Assembly (NCBI RefSeq): GCF_020621385.1
Contig: NZ_JAESVA010000002.1
Coordinates: 124,001-188,000 of the forward strand
Reading direction: 5' to 3'
Source of the DNA: Acidisoma cellulosilyticum
Lineage (GTDB): Bacteria > Pseudomonadota > Alphaproteobacteria > Acetobacterales > Acetobacteraceae
Length of the DNA: 64,000 bases
Part shown: positions 26,171 to 35,326 of the stretch, one piece after another
How positions within the stretch are numbered: position 1 is the first letter of the stretch
Layout: each line of letters begins with the position of its first letter
Program-made: the position numbers and the translations under genes
The notes under the pieces: generated by a model
Seen by the model: the letters and a program-made list of their open reading frames with translations, nothing else
Told to the model about the DNA's origin: nothing
Database searches by the model: none

Positions 26171-27667
26171 TCAATGGCTGTCGTCGTGAACCTGATCCAG
26201 GTCGCCGAAGCGGGTGAATTCGCCTTCGAAGAACAGATCGATCTTGCCGGTCGGCCCATGGCGCTGCTTGGCGATGTAAAGCTCGGCCTTGTTATGGACC
26301 CGCTCCATATCCTGCTGCCATTTATCCAGCGCGGTCTGGAACTTGTCTTCCGAATCGAAGCCCATCTGCTGCGGCGCGCGCTGCGCGAGGTAATATTCGT
26401 CGCGATAGATGAACATGACCATATCCGCGTCCTGCTCGATGGAGCCCGATTCGCGCAGATCGGAGAGCTGCGGGCGCTTGTCCTCACGGCTTTCGACCGC
26501 GCGGCTGAGCTGGGACAGCGCGATGACCGGCACCGACAGCTCCTTCGCTAGCGCCTTCAACCCCTGGGTGATCATGCTGATTTCCAGCACGCGGCTTTCC
26601 GGCCGGGTGCCGGCGGCCGGGCGCATCAGCTGCAGATAATCGACGATGACGAGGGCCAGGCCCTTGCTGCGCTTCAAGCGCCGGCAGCGAGTGCGGAGCG
26701 CGGAGAGCGTAATCGCCGGTGTATCGTCGATTTCCAGCGGCATCTGGGCCAGATCGCGGGACACCTGGACGAAGCGGTCGAAATCCTTCGGCCCGATATC
26801 GCCACGGCGGATACGGTCACCGCTGACCCGCGATTCCTCAGCCAGCAATCGGGCGGCCAGCTGCTCGGAACTCATTTCCAGCGAAAAGACCGCGACCGAA
26901 CCCTTCAGGGCGGGGTCGCCGCCACCTTCTTTCCGCGACTCGGCCAGCGACGCACGGGCGGCGCCGGAGGCGACTTTGGTGACCAGCGCTGTCTTGCCCA
27001 TGCCGGGGCGGCCGGCGAGGATAACCAGATCGGACGGGTGCAGGCCGCCGGTCTTGGCGTCCAGATCACGCAACCCGGTGGAGAGGCCAGAGACCGAGCC
27101 GGACCGCTGGAAGGCGCGCTCGGCCGTTTCGATCGCCTGGGCCAGAGCCTTCTCAAAGCTGATGAAGCCGCCTTCCGAGCCGCCGCGGGTCGCGAGGTCG
27201 AATAGCTGCTGCTCGGCCGCTTCCATCTGCTGGCGGCCGTCAAGCTCGGCATCCGCCCCGAAAGCACGATTGACGAGGGTCTCGCCGACATCGATCAGCT
27301 GGCGGCGCAGCCAGGCGTCATGGACGGTCTTGCCGTAATCGCCGGCATTGATGATGCCGATCATCGCGGTCAGCAGCTGGGCGAGATAGGCGGTGCCGCC
27401 GACCTCGTTCAGCACGCCGGAATGCTCGAACTCTGCCTTCAGCGTGACCGCGTCGGCCAGCTGTCCGGCCTCGATCCGGCGGGACATGGCCTGGAAGATG
27501 CGGCCATGGATCGGGTCCGCGAAATGTTCGGGGGCGAGAAATTCCGAGACCCGCTCGTAGGCCTTGTTATTGGCGAGCAGCGCGCCGAGCAGCGCTTGCT
27601 CGGCCTGAAGGTTGCTGGGCGGCAAGCGCGGGGACAGAGCGTTCAGCGGAGAGTCGATGTGATCCAT
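26171..27667 (-). CDS. dnaB: Replicative DNA helicase DnaB
   Basis: A 498-residue hexameric helicase that unwinds DNA at the replication fork. It has the N-terminal primase-interacting domain (about 18-120) and RecA-like motor with Walker A GRPGMGKTAL near residue 220, VAVFSLEMS, Walker B LALVIVDYLQLM and the arginine finger region SREDKRPQLSDLRESG. The Lys/Gly-rich insert before VAVFSLEMS is usual in Alphaproteobacteria. It leads the dnaB - amine oxidase - alr - mlaE - mlaF run. Confidence 0.96.
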   Translation of the reverse strand: MDHIDSPLNALSPRLPPSNLQAEQALLGALLANNKAYERVSEFLAPEHFADPIHGRIFQAMSRRIEAGQLADAVTLKAEFEHSGVLNEVGGTAYLAQLLTAMIGIINAGDYGKTVHDAWLRRQLIDVGETLVNRAFGADAELDGRQQMEAAEQQLFDLATRGGSEGGFISFEKALAQAIETAERAFQRSGSVSGLSTGLRDLDAKTGGLHPSDLVILAGRPGMGKTALVTKVASGAARASLAESRKEGGGDPALKGSVAVFSLEMSSEQLAARLLAEESRVSGDRIRRGDIGPKDFDRFVQVSRDLAQMPLEIDDTPAITLSALRTRCRRLKRSKGLALVIVDYLQLMRPAAGTRPESRVLEISMITQGLKALAKELSVPVIALSQLSRAVESREDKRPQLSDLRESGSIEQDADMVMFIYRDEYYLAQRAPQQMGFDSEDKFQTALDKWQQDMERVHNKAELYIAKQRHGPTGKIDLFFEGEFTRFGDLDQVHDDSH

Positions 27668-27907
27668 CTCCCCACCTTAACCCGGTCGGGGGGCCCGGCG
27701 CACCTCCTGAACCTGTGGAGATTGGGGATAAGGCAGAAATAACCGATGGCCGCCCCTGCCCGCCTCACCCGCCCAGTTTTGGCCTGCGAAAAATCACCAA
27801 GACAGCGTGAGAACAGGTTTGGCCGTTACTGGCAGATATATGAGGCATCGAACCTATCGGAACGATTCAGGAAAGAAAATCTCGGTTTTTCAAAGAAAAC
27901 CGGAGAT

Positions 27908-28783
27908 TTATGACTGAGCTGCTACTTGCCTTACCTGAAAAAGCCCGCCGCCCTCCGGCGGTTTGGCGTCATAGCCGGATGCATTGGCGCGACCTGTGAT
28001 AATCGCCGCGATCTCGCTTTCCGTCAGCGGCTTGTCGGTGATCCGCCCATCCCCGGCATGACGGAACAGGCTGCCGCTCTGCGTCGGGCAAGCATCCATC
28101 CAACGACGCAAATGGGAGACCGGGTTTAGAAGCTGGTCATCCATGATGGTGATGGCGGAGGAGCCGCGCGCCGTATGGGAGCGGAAACGGCCGAGATGAA
28201 TTTGCGCGCTGGAGCGATCGAACCGCACCTGCGGGAAAGCGAGCCGCGCGAGTTCAAGCAGACGGAAGGCGCCGGACACGTGCAGCGACAGGATGGCGCG
28301 ATCGCGAAGATCTTCGGGCGCATCCTCACCTATCGCCTCGACGATTTCCTGCCAGATATGGATGCTTGGCCGCTGTACGATGCGGCGCACGGTCGTGACC
28401 TTGGGTCGCGCAATCATAGCACGGATCAGCGGCGCTTCCTCGTGAATCATTGGTGACGGAAGGTCGTTGTTCCGATGCATATAGCTGATCGCCGCGATCC
28501 GGCGGTTGAGCGTCGCCAGACCAGCGCCGGTACCTTTCTCACTCGCCAGGAAAAGGCTGACGGAGCGAGGATGCGCTGGCAACTCAGATTCATGATTCTC
28601 TGCGCACCACTGGGAAAAGCGCATCCAATCATGCTGATAGGCTTGCTCGGTCGCAGCACCGATCGAGGAGGAACCCTCCGCGCGGGTACGACCTTCGGTC
28701 GCAGTAAAGAACATATCCCGCGTGAAATTGTTCAAACCCCGGTCTCCGCAATTATTCAATGGCAAAACCAGACAAGCCCCCAA
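27908..28783 (-). pseudogene. Tyrosine recombinase, C-terminally truncated
   Basis: A 291-residue open frame. The N-terminal core-binding domain (TEQAYQHDWMRFSQWC, LNRRIAAISYMH) and the first half of the catalytic domain with its first Arg (AILSLHVSGAFRLLELARL) are clear. The expected HxxR box, second His and nucleophile Tyr are absent; the protein instead ends GYDAKPPEGGGLFQ plus a short unrelated tail. Members of this family normally run about 60-80 residues further. Downstream sequence shows no displaced HxxR segment in any frame I read. It sits upstream of dnaB in lower-GC sequence, suggesting a remnant of a mobile element. ATG 28715 is an alternative start. Confidence 0.75.
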
Positions 28784-29144
28784 AGGGACGGAGCTTATTC
28801 TGATTTTTGTTGATTATTCGCACCGAATAGAGAATCCGGCCTGATCATGAACCGATCCCGCTTGCTGTAATGCGAGAGGAACGGTCTGCACTAGATGCGC
28901 TGGCGACATAGGTTTCCTGCCTGACTTGGCATGAACGGTCTAGTGTCCAGCGAGCAACATCACGGAACGAACATTGTGATGATAATGCCACATAAGCTGA
29001 CGTGGCATATAAGACACAACCATCATTCGCGACATTTTACCTATGCAGTTTTTATTGAAGCGAGCTTGATATCGAATACACAGTCTCCTGCGCGCCGTTA
29101 TGCAATCCGCAAGACCTGGCGTTTCGTATCGGGATGACAACACG
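28784..29144. other. Intergenic region before the porin gene
   Basis: About 360 bp without a convincing gene, AT-richer than its surroundings. It contains the dyad TGCCAC...GTGGCA near 28986-29007 and an AT-rich stretch (29020-29080) that probably holds the porin promoter and a long leader. Nothing else was recognised. Confidence 0.5.
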
Positions 29145-30401
29145 ATGAAGAAAATCTTGATGGCGACGAGCGCCATCGGCGTTACCTCGCTTCTGACGCT
29201 CGGTGCTGCCTTCGCGCAGACAGCCGCGCCCGGTTCGGTGACCGTTCACCTGAACGGTCGCATCAACTGGTACGCCGGTATCGAGGGTTCCTCGCTCGAC
29301 AGCGTCAATGGCACGAAGACGGCGACCGACAGCTTCTACGGCTATATGCGTCTGTACCCGGGCTTTGACGGCGTTGCCGCCAACGGCCTGCACTATGGTG
29401 CGTCCACGCAGATCCGTATGAACTTCGAGTCCTCGGCCAGCGCCGAAACCCTTTATGTCTTCCAGGCCTACGGCTACCTCGGCACGCCGGAACTCGGCCA
29501 GGTCAGCTTCGGTCAGCAGAACGGCCCGACCGTGCTGTTCGAAACCGGCACCTTCGAAGGCTTCAACGACGGCGCCTGGTTCGGCGATCTTCCCGTCATC
29601 ATCCCCGAGAACGCCGAAGTCATCTATCCCTTCGTCGATACCGGGTACAACCAGACCAGCGACAAGCTCGTCTATCTGTCTCCGACGATCGCCGGCTTCC
29701 AGTTCGCCTTCGGCTTCACGCCGAACAACACGGGCATGAACTACTCCCCGGCCCTGACCTCGGTTGACACCACGGTTCTGGGCGGCACGCCGAAGAACCT
29801 GCTCGACATCGGCGGCCAGTACACCCAGACCTTCGGCCCGGTCGGCATCCAGGTTGGCGCCGACTACCAGTATGCTGGTCAGGTTGCCGGCACCAACGCG
29901 CAGACCGCGGGCTACCAGACGCCGACCGGCTATAAGAACCTGAGCATCTTCTCCGGCGGTGCCACGGCCACGATCTCGGGCGTCACCTTCGGCGGCAACG
30001 TCGTCTACGGTGATTACAACGAAGTCAGCGGCTACAGCTTCCAGATGGAGCCCGATGGCGGCCAGGCGGCGATCGGCTGGTTGGCTGGCGCGCAGTACAC
30101 CAAGGGCCCGCTCACCTTCGGTGCGAGCTATTTCGGCTTCAACACGACCGGTGATCTGCCGGGCGGCGTGGACGACGGCGGCACCGTTACCGCAGCCGGC
30201 CTGACCACCGGCCAGCAGATGGACGCGGGCTTCGCGGCTGGCGCCACCTATACGCTGGTTCCGGGCGTCAACCTGTTCCTCGACTACGATTGGGGCTGGC
30301 GTCACCAGGGTGGCCTCGACTTCTCGAACGGCAATGCCGGCACCCAGCATAACACCGTGCAGTCGCAGCTCTTCGGCGTCGGCACGCAGATCCAGTGGTA
30401 A
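29145..30401 (+). CDS. Outer-membrane porin
   Basis: A 418-residue outer-membrane beta-barrel. MKKILMATSAIG begins a signal peptide cleaved near AFAQT. The rest is rich in alternating Gly/aromatic strands (YGYMRLYPGFDG, FGASYFGFNTTGD) and ends in an aromatic Trp (GTQIQW), the assembly signal. Codon use is more biased than in neighbours, as in highly expressed genes. ATG 29145 is chosen over an upstream ATG (29100) because it gives the proper signal peptide. A strong terminator follows. It would admit small hydrophilic solutes. Confidence 0.9.
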   Translation: MKKILMATSAIGVTSLLTLGAAFAQTAAPGSVTVHLNGRINWYAGIEGSSLDSVNGTKTATDSFYGYMRLYPGFDGVAANGLHYGASTQIRMNFESSASAETLYVFQAYGYLGTPELGQVSFGQQNGPTVLFETGTFEGFNDGAWFGDLPVIIPENAEVIYPFVDTGYNQTSDKLVYLSPTIAGFQFAFGFTPNNTGMNYSPALTSVDTTVLGGTPKNLLDIGGQYTQTFGPVGIQVGADYQYAGQVAGTNAQTAGYQTPTGYKNLSIFSGGATATISGVTFGGNVVYGDYNEVSGYSFQMEPDGGQAAIGWLAGAQYTKGPLTFGASYFGFNTTGDLPGGVDDGGTVTAAGLTTGQQMDAGFAAGATYTLVPGVNLFLDYDWGWRHQGGLDFSNGNAGTQHNTVQSQLFGVGTQIQW

Positions 30402-30455
30402 TAGCGACCACGACCTGCGCGGCGTAAAAGCCGCGTAGGACGGATCGGATAAAAG

Positions 30456-30486
30456 CGCTGGCGACTTCGGTCGCCGGCGTTTTTTT
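30456..30486 (+). terminator. Rho-independent terminator of the porin gene
   Basis: CGCTGGCGAC (30456-30465) pairs with GTCGCCGGCG (30470-30479) across a TTCG tetraloop, followed by seven T. A textbook strong terminator. Confidence 0.95.
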
Positions 30487-30520
30487 GTGACGATTGCCTG
30501 AGCTTATGCGGTCGTGATGA

Positions 30521-32359
30521 TCAACCGGCGCGCATCGTTTTGGGCGTTGCTGTCAGACCGCAATTGTCGTGCAGGCGCGCGCGCAGGCGATGGACCGCAT
30601 CGCCGTCGACACGAAGCGGCGCATAGGCCAGCGCGTCCCGGACAAAGGCGAGGTCGCGCGCGTCCTCGCCCCAGGCCGGATGAAGATTGACCACCCGCCC
30701 CTCACCGAAGGACAGGCTGTCGCCGGTATCGAGATAGCTTTCCGTGGGCAGGCCCTCGGCCAGCAGCACATCGTGATCCGCCAGCGCGATATGGAAATAG
30801 GTCAGGACCGCGACCGTCTCCTGCCGGACGGAGGTTCCGTTGATCAGGTGTTTGACGGGAATCAGGACATCCTCCGCAAAAACCGCATGATCCGGCGACA
30901 GGACCAGATCACGCTCCGGCAGTCCTTCGCCGAAAGCCCCGGCTGTAATCCGCACCGGCAGGATTTTGTCGGGCGCGCGATGCCGCGCGCAATCGATGCG
31001 GCGCGATCCGATCCAGGTAATGGGCCGGAACACGCCGCCGATCGTCTCGACAAGGTCACCGACCACCAAATGCTCGACCGCGACGTCACCCCGATCGGTC
31101 CGCAGATGCGTGCCGCGCGCGAAGCAGGCGACCGAATCGGGCTCCACTTCCACGATCAGCGGATGATCCGTGATCCCGAGTGCAACCGAACTGACATTGT
31201 GCAGGGTTTCGAGCAGGGTATTCTCGGCCAGCGGGTCAAAGACTTCGACCGTCTGGTAGCTGGTGCCGAGATCGACCGTGACCGTTGTGGTCGGCGCCGT
31301 TATTTCCGCCCCCGTCAGTTCGTCCCAGATCGCAGGCTCGTTCCATACGACGATGTCGGTGGCGCCGTCCGATTTCTGCAGTTCCAGACTATTGCCGGTC
31401 AAAGGCAGGTCAAAGAGCGCGTAGGTGAGATAGGTTGGCGTGAAGCTGGCGGCATTGGCGCCGGTATCGGCCAGGATCGTCGTCAGGTTATGAATGCCGA
31501 CCGCCGCTTCCTTCGGCTGGCCGGTATAGTCGAACAATCCGTAGCCGCTATCGCCCTGCGACGATCCGGGCGCATAGGCATCAAGCAACTGGTAGAGATA
31601 GGTCTCCGCAATGCCGTTCTTGGCATCGTCCATCAGAAGATCGAGCGTGTACTTGGCCTGAACGTCCTGGTTGACATCACCGGTGGTGCCGCCGTTGGTG
31701 CTATAGCCGGTCTCGGTATAGACGGCGGGGCCGATGCCCAATACCTCATTGCCGAGCGCGATGATCGGGGTGACGGCCAGATAAGGCGGCTCACCGTTAT
31801 TCGGATAAGGGTGCTGCGTGTCGTTATCGGCTAGCCCCGGCTCCAGATAAGGGTCGGGCCCGACACCGATACTGCCCGCATTATAGCCGGTGAAATAATC
31901 GACGGCGACGCCCGTCAAGGTCGGGTCGTTTTTGACATCCGCGTATAGGGCTTCCTGTAGCGCGACGGCGCCGTCCAGACCGCTGATACCGTCAAAGGTC
32001 AGCGGGAAATTATTGACCTCATTGGCGCCTTCCACGGCGATGACGCTGCCGGGATAGCTAGCTTCCAGCTGATCGATCAGATCCAGCGCGGCGGTGATGC
32101 TGGCATCAGTCACGTCTCCGCCCGAGAAAGGCTCGATCGTGAATTTTATGCCGGCGGCGGCGAGCGTTTCATAGCTTTGCAGCGGCGCCGTTCCGCCCGT
32201 CTCCTCTGCGATCGAGTCCCTGACATTGGAAATGCCAAGATAAGCCAGATCATCGATGACAGTTTGGGTTTTGGCATAAGTGCCGTCGGTATATTCCAGT
32301 CGTGTGTTGACACCGATGGAACCGATGAAGTCCGCAGCACGTTCAACGGTCGAGCTCAT
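30521..32359 (-). CDS. Glycosidase-like TIM-barrel protein fused to a C-terminal Hint domain
   Basis: A 612-residue protein. Residues about 10-330 look like a clan GH-A TIM barrel: GANEVNNF has a possible acid/base Glu114 after Asn, and YTETGYS a possible nucleophile Glu216. Residues about 411-545 are a Hint (hedgehog/intein, Hint_2) domain starting at Cys412 (VACFARGTHLRT, VEHLVVGDLVET, WIGSRR, LSPDHAVF). Hint domains can self-cleave. There is no N-terminal signal peptide, so any export would be non-Sec, such as type I. Start 32359 is preceded by TGGAGATGAC; ATG 32437 lacks a site. No transporter is adjacent. Substrate unknown. Confidence 0.8.
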   Translation of the reverse strand: MSSTVERAADFIGSIGVNTRLEYTDGTYAKTQTVIDDLAYLGISNVRDSIAEETGGTAPLQSYETLAAAGIKFTIEPFSGGDVTDASITAALDLIDQLEASYPGSVIAVEGANEVNNFPLTFDGISGLDGAVALQEALYADVKNDPTLTGVAVDYFTGYNAGSIGVGPDPYLEPGLADNDTQHPYPNNGEPPYLAVTPIIALGNEVLGIGPAVYTETGYSTNGGTTGDVNQDVQAKYTLDLLMDDAKNGIAETYLYQLLDAYAPGSSQGDSGYGLFDYTGQPKEAAVGIHNLTTILADTGANAASFTPTYLTYALFDLPLTGNSLELQKSDGATDIVVWNEPAIWDELTGAEITAPTTTVTVDLGTSYQTVEVFDPLAENTLLETLHNVSSVALGITDHPLIVEVEPDSVACFARGTHLRTDRGDVAVEHLVVGDLVETIGGVFRPITWIGSRRIDCARHRAPDKILPVRITAGAFGEGLPERDLVLSPDHAVFAEDVLIPVKHLINGTSVRQETVAVLTYFHIALADHDVLLAEGLPTESYLDTGDSLSFGEGRVVNLHPAWGEDARDLAFVRDALAYAPLRVDGDAVHRLRARLHDNCGLTATPKTMRAG

Positions 32360-33179
32360 GTCATCTCCAGAGGGATTCTCAGGTTTTGTCTGTGACAAAC
32401 TGTCTCGACTGGATAGCGCAGGCTTTGCCGCCGGCACAATCAGAAGATCGCGTCAAATTCCCTTTCTTTGCTTGGTCTTTGCAGATCAACCTCCGGGTCG
32501 GACTATCAAATGACTTAGTCATTAACGCGCGATGCCTTCTCGGCTTCTGTGAGGGATAGGTTGGATTCCGTCGGACTCTCATGAAAATAGGTTAAGCATG
32601 AGGCTTGATTCGATTTTCGTCCCGAGTGTCAAAATTCCCGAAATTGCGCATCGCTCTCGTCAATCGCGCTATTCGAGAGCATAGTTGAGTAATTAAATGA
32701 CAATGCAACGTTTCACTTAAAAAAATACTTATAGAAAAATCAAATAAGAAAAATGATAAAAGGATGAATAGGCGGTTGGATTGAAAACTTGTCCAATTTG
32801 TTTAGAAATTGTCTTTTTTGAAGAAGGATTTGCACAGCGATCGATGCATTGGATGCAAGATCAACCTAGCGATCGCGTCGGTGCTGTGAACGCGAAACAG
32901 AACAAGGTTCGATAGGAATGTTTCGGCAGGCAAGCAATGCTATTTGCCGAACCGGCATCGACCCGATGGGCCAGATCAACGGGGCGGTTTTCCTGCGGGT
33001 TGCCGCCAGCCGCGCTAGGAGCGCGTGATTTGCCCCGACCATAATTAAGCAAATTGGGTTAATTAAAAAGATAAAATAGCAAGCAGCCGAGTTTTTCTCA
33101 GTCAAAAGGATTATGGCCGGGGCCAGCCCTTAGCTTCAACCTTTGACGGCCGGGCCCGGCCAGCCTAGGCTGAGCCTAC
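32360..33179. other. Long AT-rich intergenic gap
   Basis: About 800 bp with no supported gene. The 32600-32860 part is the most AT-rich stretch of the window, with A/T runs such as TTAAAAAAATACTTATAG. Just before the riboswitch two perfect palindromes adjoin: GGCCGGGCCCGGCC (33148-33161) and CAGCCTAGGCTG (33161-33172). Short open frames at 32861-33105 lack start signals and family features. It probably holds the promoters of the flanking genes. Confidence 0.5.
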
Positions 33180-33275
33180 CAAGGGGAGCCCCATAGAGGG
33201 GCTGAGAGGCCATTCGGGATGTCCCGGCTTGGCGACCCTTAGAACCTGATCCAGGTCATGCTGGCGAAGGGATGG
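33180..33275 (+). promoter_or_regulatory. TPP riboswitch (THI element)
   Basis: The conserved aptamer is clear: GGGGAGCCCC, then GGGGCTGAGA, a variable stem, and ACCCTTAGAACCTGATCC with TCATGCTGGCGAAGGGA. These are the two helices and ligand-binding bulges of the thiamine pyrophosphate riboswitch. It lies about 95 bp before thiO. A G/C-rich pairing region (33294-33335, AAGGGG with CCCCTCTCCCCTT) may form the expression platform. Binding of TPP should lower thiO-thiS-thiG-thiE expression. Confidence 0.95.
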
Positions 33276-33371
33276 ACCGTCTCCGGAGCCCGCTACCCTT
33301 AAAGGGGTGCGCCGGACCAAGCCCCTCTCCCCTTGTCAGTCTGGCCTGGTCGACAGATAGGGCGGCCAGCG

Positions 33372-34373
33372 GTGCAGGTAACAGTGATCGGCGCGGGCAT
33401 TGCGGGGCTCACCACGGCCTGGGCGCTGGCGGAAGCGGGCGCCGAGGTGCGGGTGATGGAGCGGAGCGCGGCGCTCGGCGCCCTCGCCTGCTCCCGCTAT
33501 GCCGGCGGCATGCTGGCACCCTGGTGCGAGGCGGAATCGGCTGACGCCCTGGTCGTGGCACTGGGCCAGGAGGCCTTGCGCTACTGGCCGAAGGTTCATG
33601 CGGCTACCGTCCAGCGCGGCAGCCTGGTGCTCGCGCCCGGACGCGATGCGCCCGACCTGGCCCGGTTTGCCCGCCGCACGGAGCGCTTCCAGACCCTGGA
33701 CGCGGACGGCATCGCGGCTCTGGAGCCGGACCTCGCCGGGCGTTTCCGCAGCGGTCTTTTTTTCCCCGACGAAGCGCATCTGGACCCGCGCGCCGTGCTG
33801 CCGGCCTTGGCCGATGCCCTGACAGCGCGCGGCGTGTATTTCGATTTCGGCCGCGAGACCGATGCCGATGACCCGTCTTTGGGCATTGTCGCGGATTGCC
33901 GAGGCTTGGCCGCGCAGGACCGGCTCGCGGATCTCCGCGGTGTCAAAGGCGAAATGCTCATCCTGCGCTGCCCTGCCCTCACCCTCAGCCGGCCAATTCG
34001 CCTGCTGCATCCACGCTTTCCGCTCTATATCGTGCCGCGCGGCGACGGCGTCTTCATGCTGGGTGCCACGATGCTGGAGAGTGGAGAACGCAACCGTGTC
34101 ACCGCACGCTCGGTCGTGGAACTGCTCAATGCTGCCTATGCGTTGCATCCGGCCTTTGCCGAGGCTGAGATTCTGGAAATGGGCGCCGATGCGCGGCCGG
34201 CTTTCCCTGACAATCTGCCGCGCCTGCGCCCCTTCGGGAAACAGAGCCTGCGCGTCAACGGTCTTTATCGGCACGGCTTTCTGCTCTCGCCAGCACTCGC
34301 CAGACGGGCGGCCGACTATCTGCTTCACGGCACAAGATCACGGGAGGTGATGGATGAAAATCCGGGTCAATGA
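33372..34373 (+). CDS. thiO: Glycine oxidase ThiO
   Basis: A 333-residue FAD enzyme oxidising glycine to iminoglycine for thiazole synthesis. The N-terminal loop VTVIGAGIAGLTTAW, AGGMLAPW and C-terminal NGLYRHGFLLSPALA identify the DAO/ThiO family. GTG 33372 begins VQVTVIGAG and is preferred to an upstream start at 33333, which puts a poor sequence ahead of the FAD loop. It overlaps thiS by 20 bp and lies under the TPP riboswitch. Confidence 0.93.
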   Translation: MQVTVIGAGIAGLTTAWALAEAGAEVRVMERSAALGALACSRYAGGMLAPWCEAESADALVVALGQEALRYWPKVHAATVQRGSLVLAPGRDAPDLARFARRTERFQTLDADGIAALEPDLAGRFRSGLFFPDEAHLDPRAVLPALADALTARGVYFDFGRETDADDPSLGIVADCRGLAAQDRLADLRGVKGEMLILRCPALTLSRPIRLLHPRFPLYIVPRGDGVFMLGATMLESGERNRVTARSVVELLNAAYALHPAFAEAEILEMGADARPAFPDNLPRLRPFGKQSLRVNGLYRHGFLLSPALARRAADYLLHGTRSREVMDENPGQ

Positions 34374-34551
34374 TGAAGAAAAGACTGTCACGGGCGCCAG
34401 TCTGGCCGATGCGCTCGCGGAACTCGGCTATGACGGCGCGGTCATCGCGACCGCCGTCAACGGGGATTTCACGCCGCGTCAGAGGCGCGCGCAGCTTATG
34501 CTGAACGAGGGCGACAGGCTGGAACTGCTCGCCCCGATGCGCGGGGGTTGA
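34354..34551 (+). CDS. thiS: Sulfur carrier protein ThiS
   Basis: A 65-residue ubiquitin-fold carrier ending in the obligatory Gly-Gly (APMRGG), which is thiocarboxylated and passes sulfur to ThiG. GGGAGG lies before the ATG inside the end of thiO. Four bases separate it from thiG. Confidence 0.95.
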   Translation: MKIRVNDEEKTVTGASLADALAELGYDGAVIATAVNGDFTPRQRRAQLMLNEGDRLELLAPMRGG

Positions 34552-34555
34552 GGCG

Positions 34556-35326
34556 ATGGATGTCTATGGCGTTACCCTGTCATCCCGTCTGTTGCTGGGA
34601 ACATCGCAATACCCCTCGCCCGCCATTATGGCGGAGGCCGTGCGGCGGTCCGGGACAGAGGTCGTCACCTGTTCACTGCGTCGTGAATCCGGGGCCGAGC
34701 GACAAGGCCAGGGTTTTTGGTCCATCATCCGCAACCTTGGCGTCCGCGTGCTGCCCAATACCGCCGGCTGTCATTCGGTCAAGGAAGCGGTGACGACCGC
34801 GCAGATGGCACGCGAGGTGTTTGAGACGAATTGGATCAAGCTTGAAGTCATCGGCAATCACGACACGCTGCAACCCGACGTGTTCGGCCTGGTGGACGCC
34901 GCGCGCATCCTGGCGGCCGATGGGTTCGAGGTCTTTCCCTATACGACCGAGGATCTGATCGTCGGCGAAAAACTGCTGGATGCCGGCTGCCGGGTTCTGA
35001 TGCCCTGGGGCGCGCCGATCGGCTCCGGCCGTGGTCTCAATAACCTCTACGGCCTCCGCGCCATGCGCGCGCATTTCCCCGATGTGCCCCTCGTGATCGA
35101 CGCCGGCATCGGCCTGCCGTCCCATGCGGCGCAAGCGATGGAGCTCGGTTTCGACGCCATTCTGCTCAATACTGCCGTGGCCAAGGCCGGCCATCCGGCA
35201 CGGATGGCGGAAGCCTTTGCCGGCGCCATTACGGCGGGCCGACAGGCCTATGAGGCTGACCCGATGCCGCCGCGCGATATGGCGGAACCTTCCACACCCG
35301 TTCTGGGACTGGCGTTTCGTTCATGA
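34556..35326 (+). CDS. thiG: Thiazole synthase ThiG
   Basis: A 256-residue TIM-barrel enzyme forming the thiazole phosphate of thiamine from deoxyxylulose phosphate, iminoglycine and ThiS thiocarboxylate. The imine-forming Lys lies in [26 protein letters not shown] and [19 protein letters not shown] are family signatures. It overlaps thiE by four bases. Confidence 0.96.
   Translation: MDVYGVTLSSRLLLGTSQYPSPAIMAEAVRRSGTEVVTCSLRRESGAERQGQGFWSIIRNLGVRVLPNTAGCHSVKEAVTTAQMAREVFETNWIKLEVIGNHDTLQPDVFGLVDAARILAADGFEVFPYTTEDLIVGEKLLDAGCRVLMPWGAPIGSGRGLNNLYGLRAMRAHFPDVPLVIDAGIGLPSHAAQAMELGFDAILLNTAVAKAGHPARMAEAFAGAITAGRQAYEADPMPPRDMAEPSTPVLGLAFRS

Noticed and set aside
26155-26487. N-terminal extension of the amine oxidase
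   Set aside because: It is an out-of-frame reading of dnaB, and the FAD loop begins directly after ATG 26154.
27840-27865. Possible tRNA T-arm (GGTTCGATGCC on the minus strand) near the recombinase
   Set aside because: No acceptor, D or anticodon arms can be folded around it, so it is not an attachment-site tRNA.
29052-30350. A 432-codon minus-strand frame opposite the porin
   Set aside because: It arises from the porin's strong codon bias; the porin has signal peptide, barrel pattern and terminator.
30569-31834. A 421-codon plus-strand frame opposite the glycosidase-Hint gene
   Set aside because: It is Arg/Asp/Gln-rich with no domain; the minus strand has Hint motifs in order and a ribosome-binding site.
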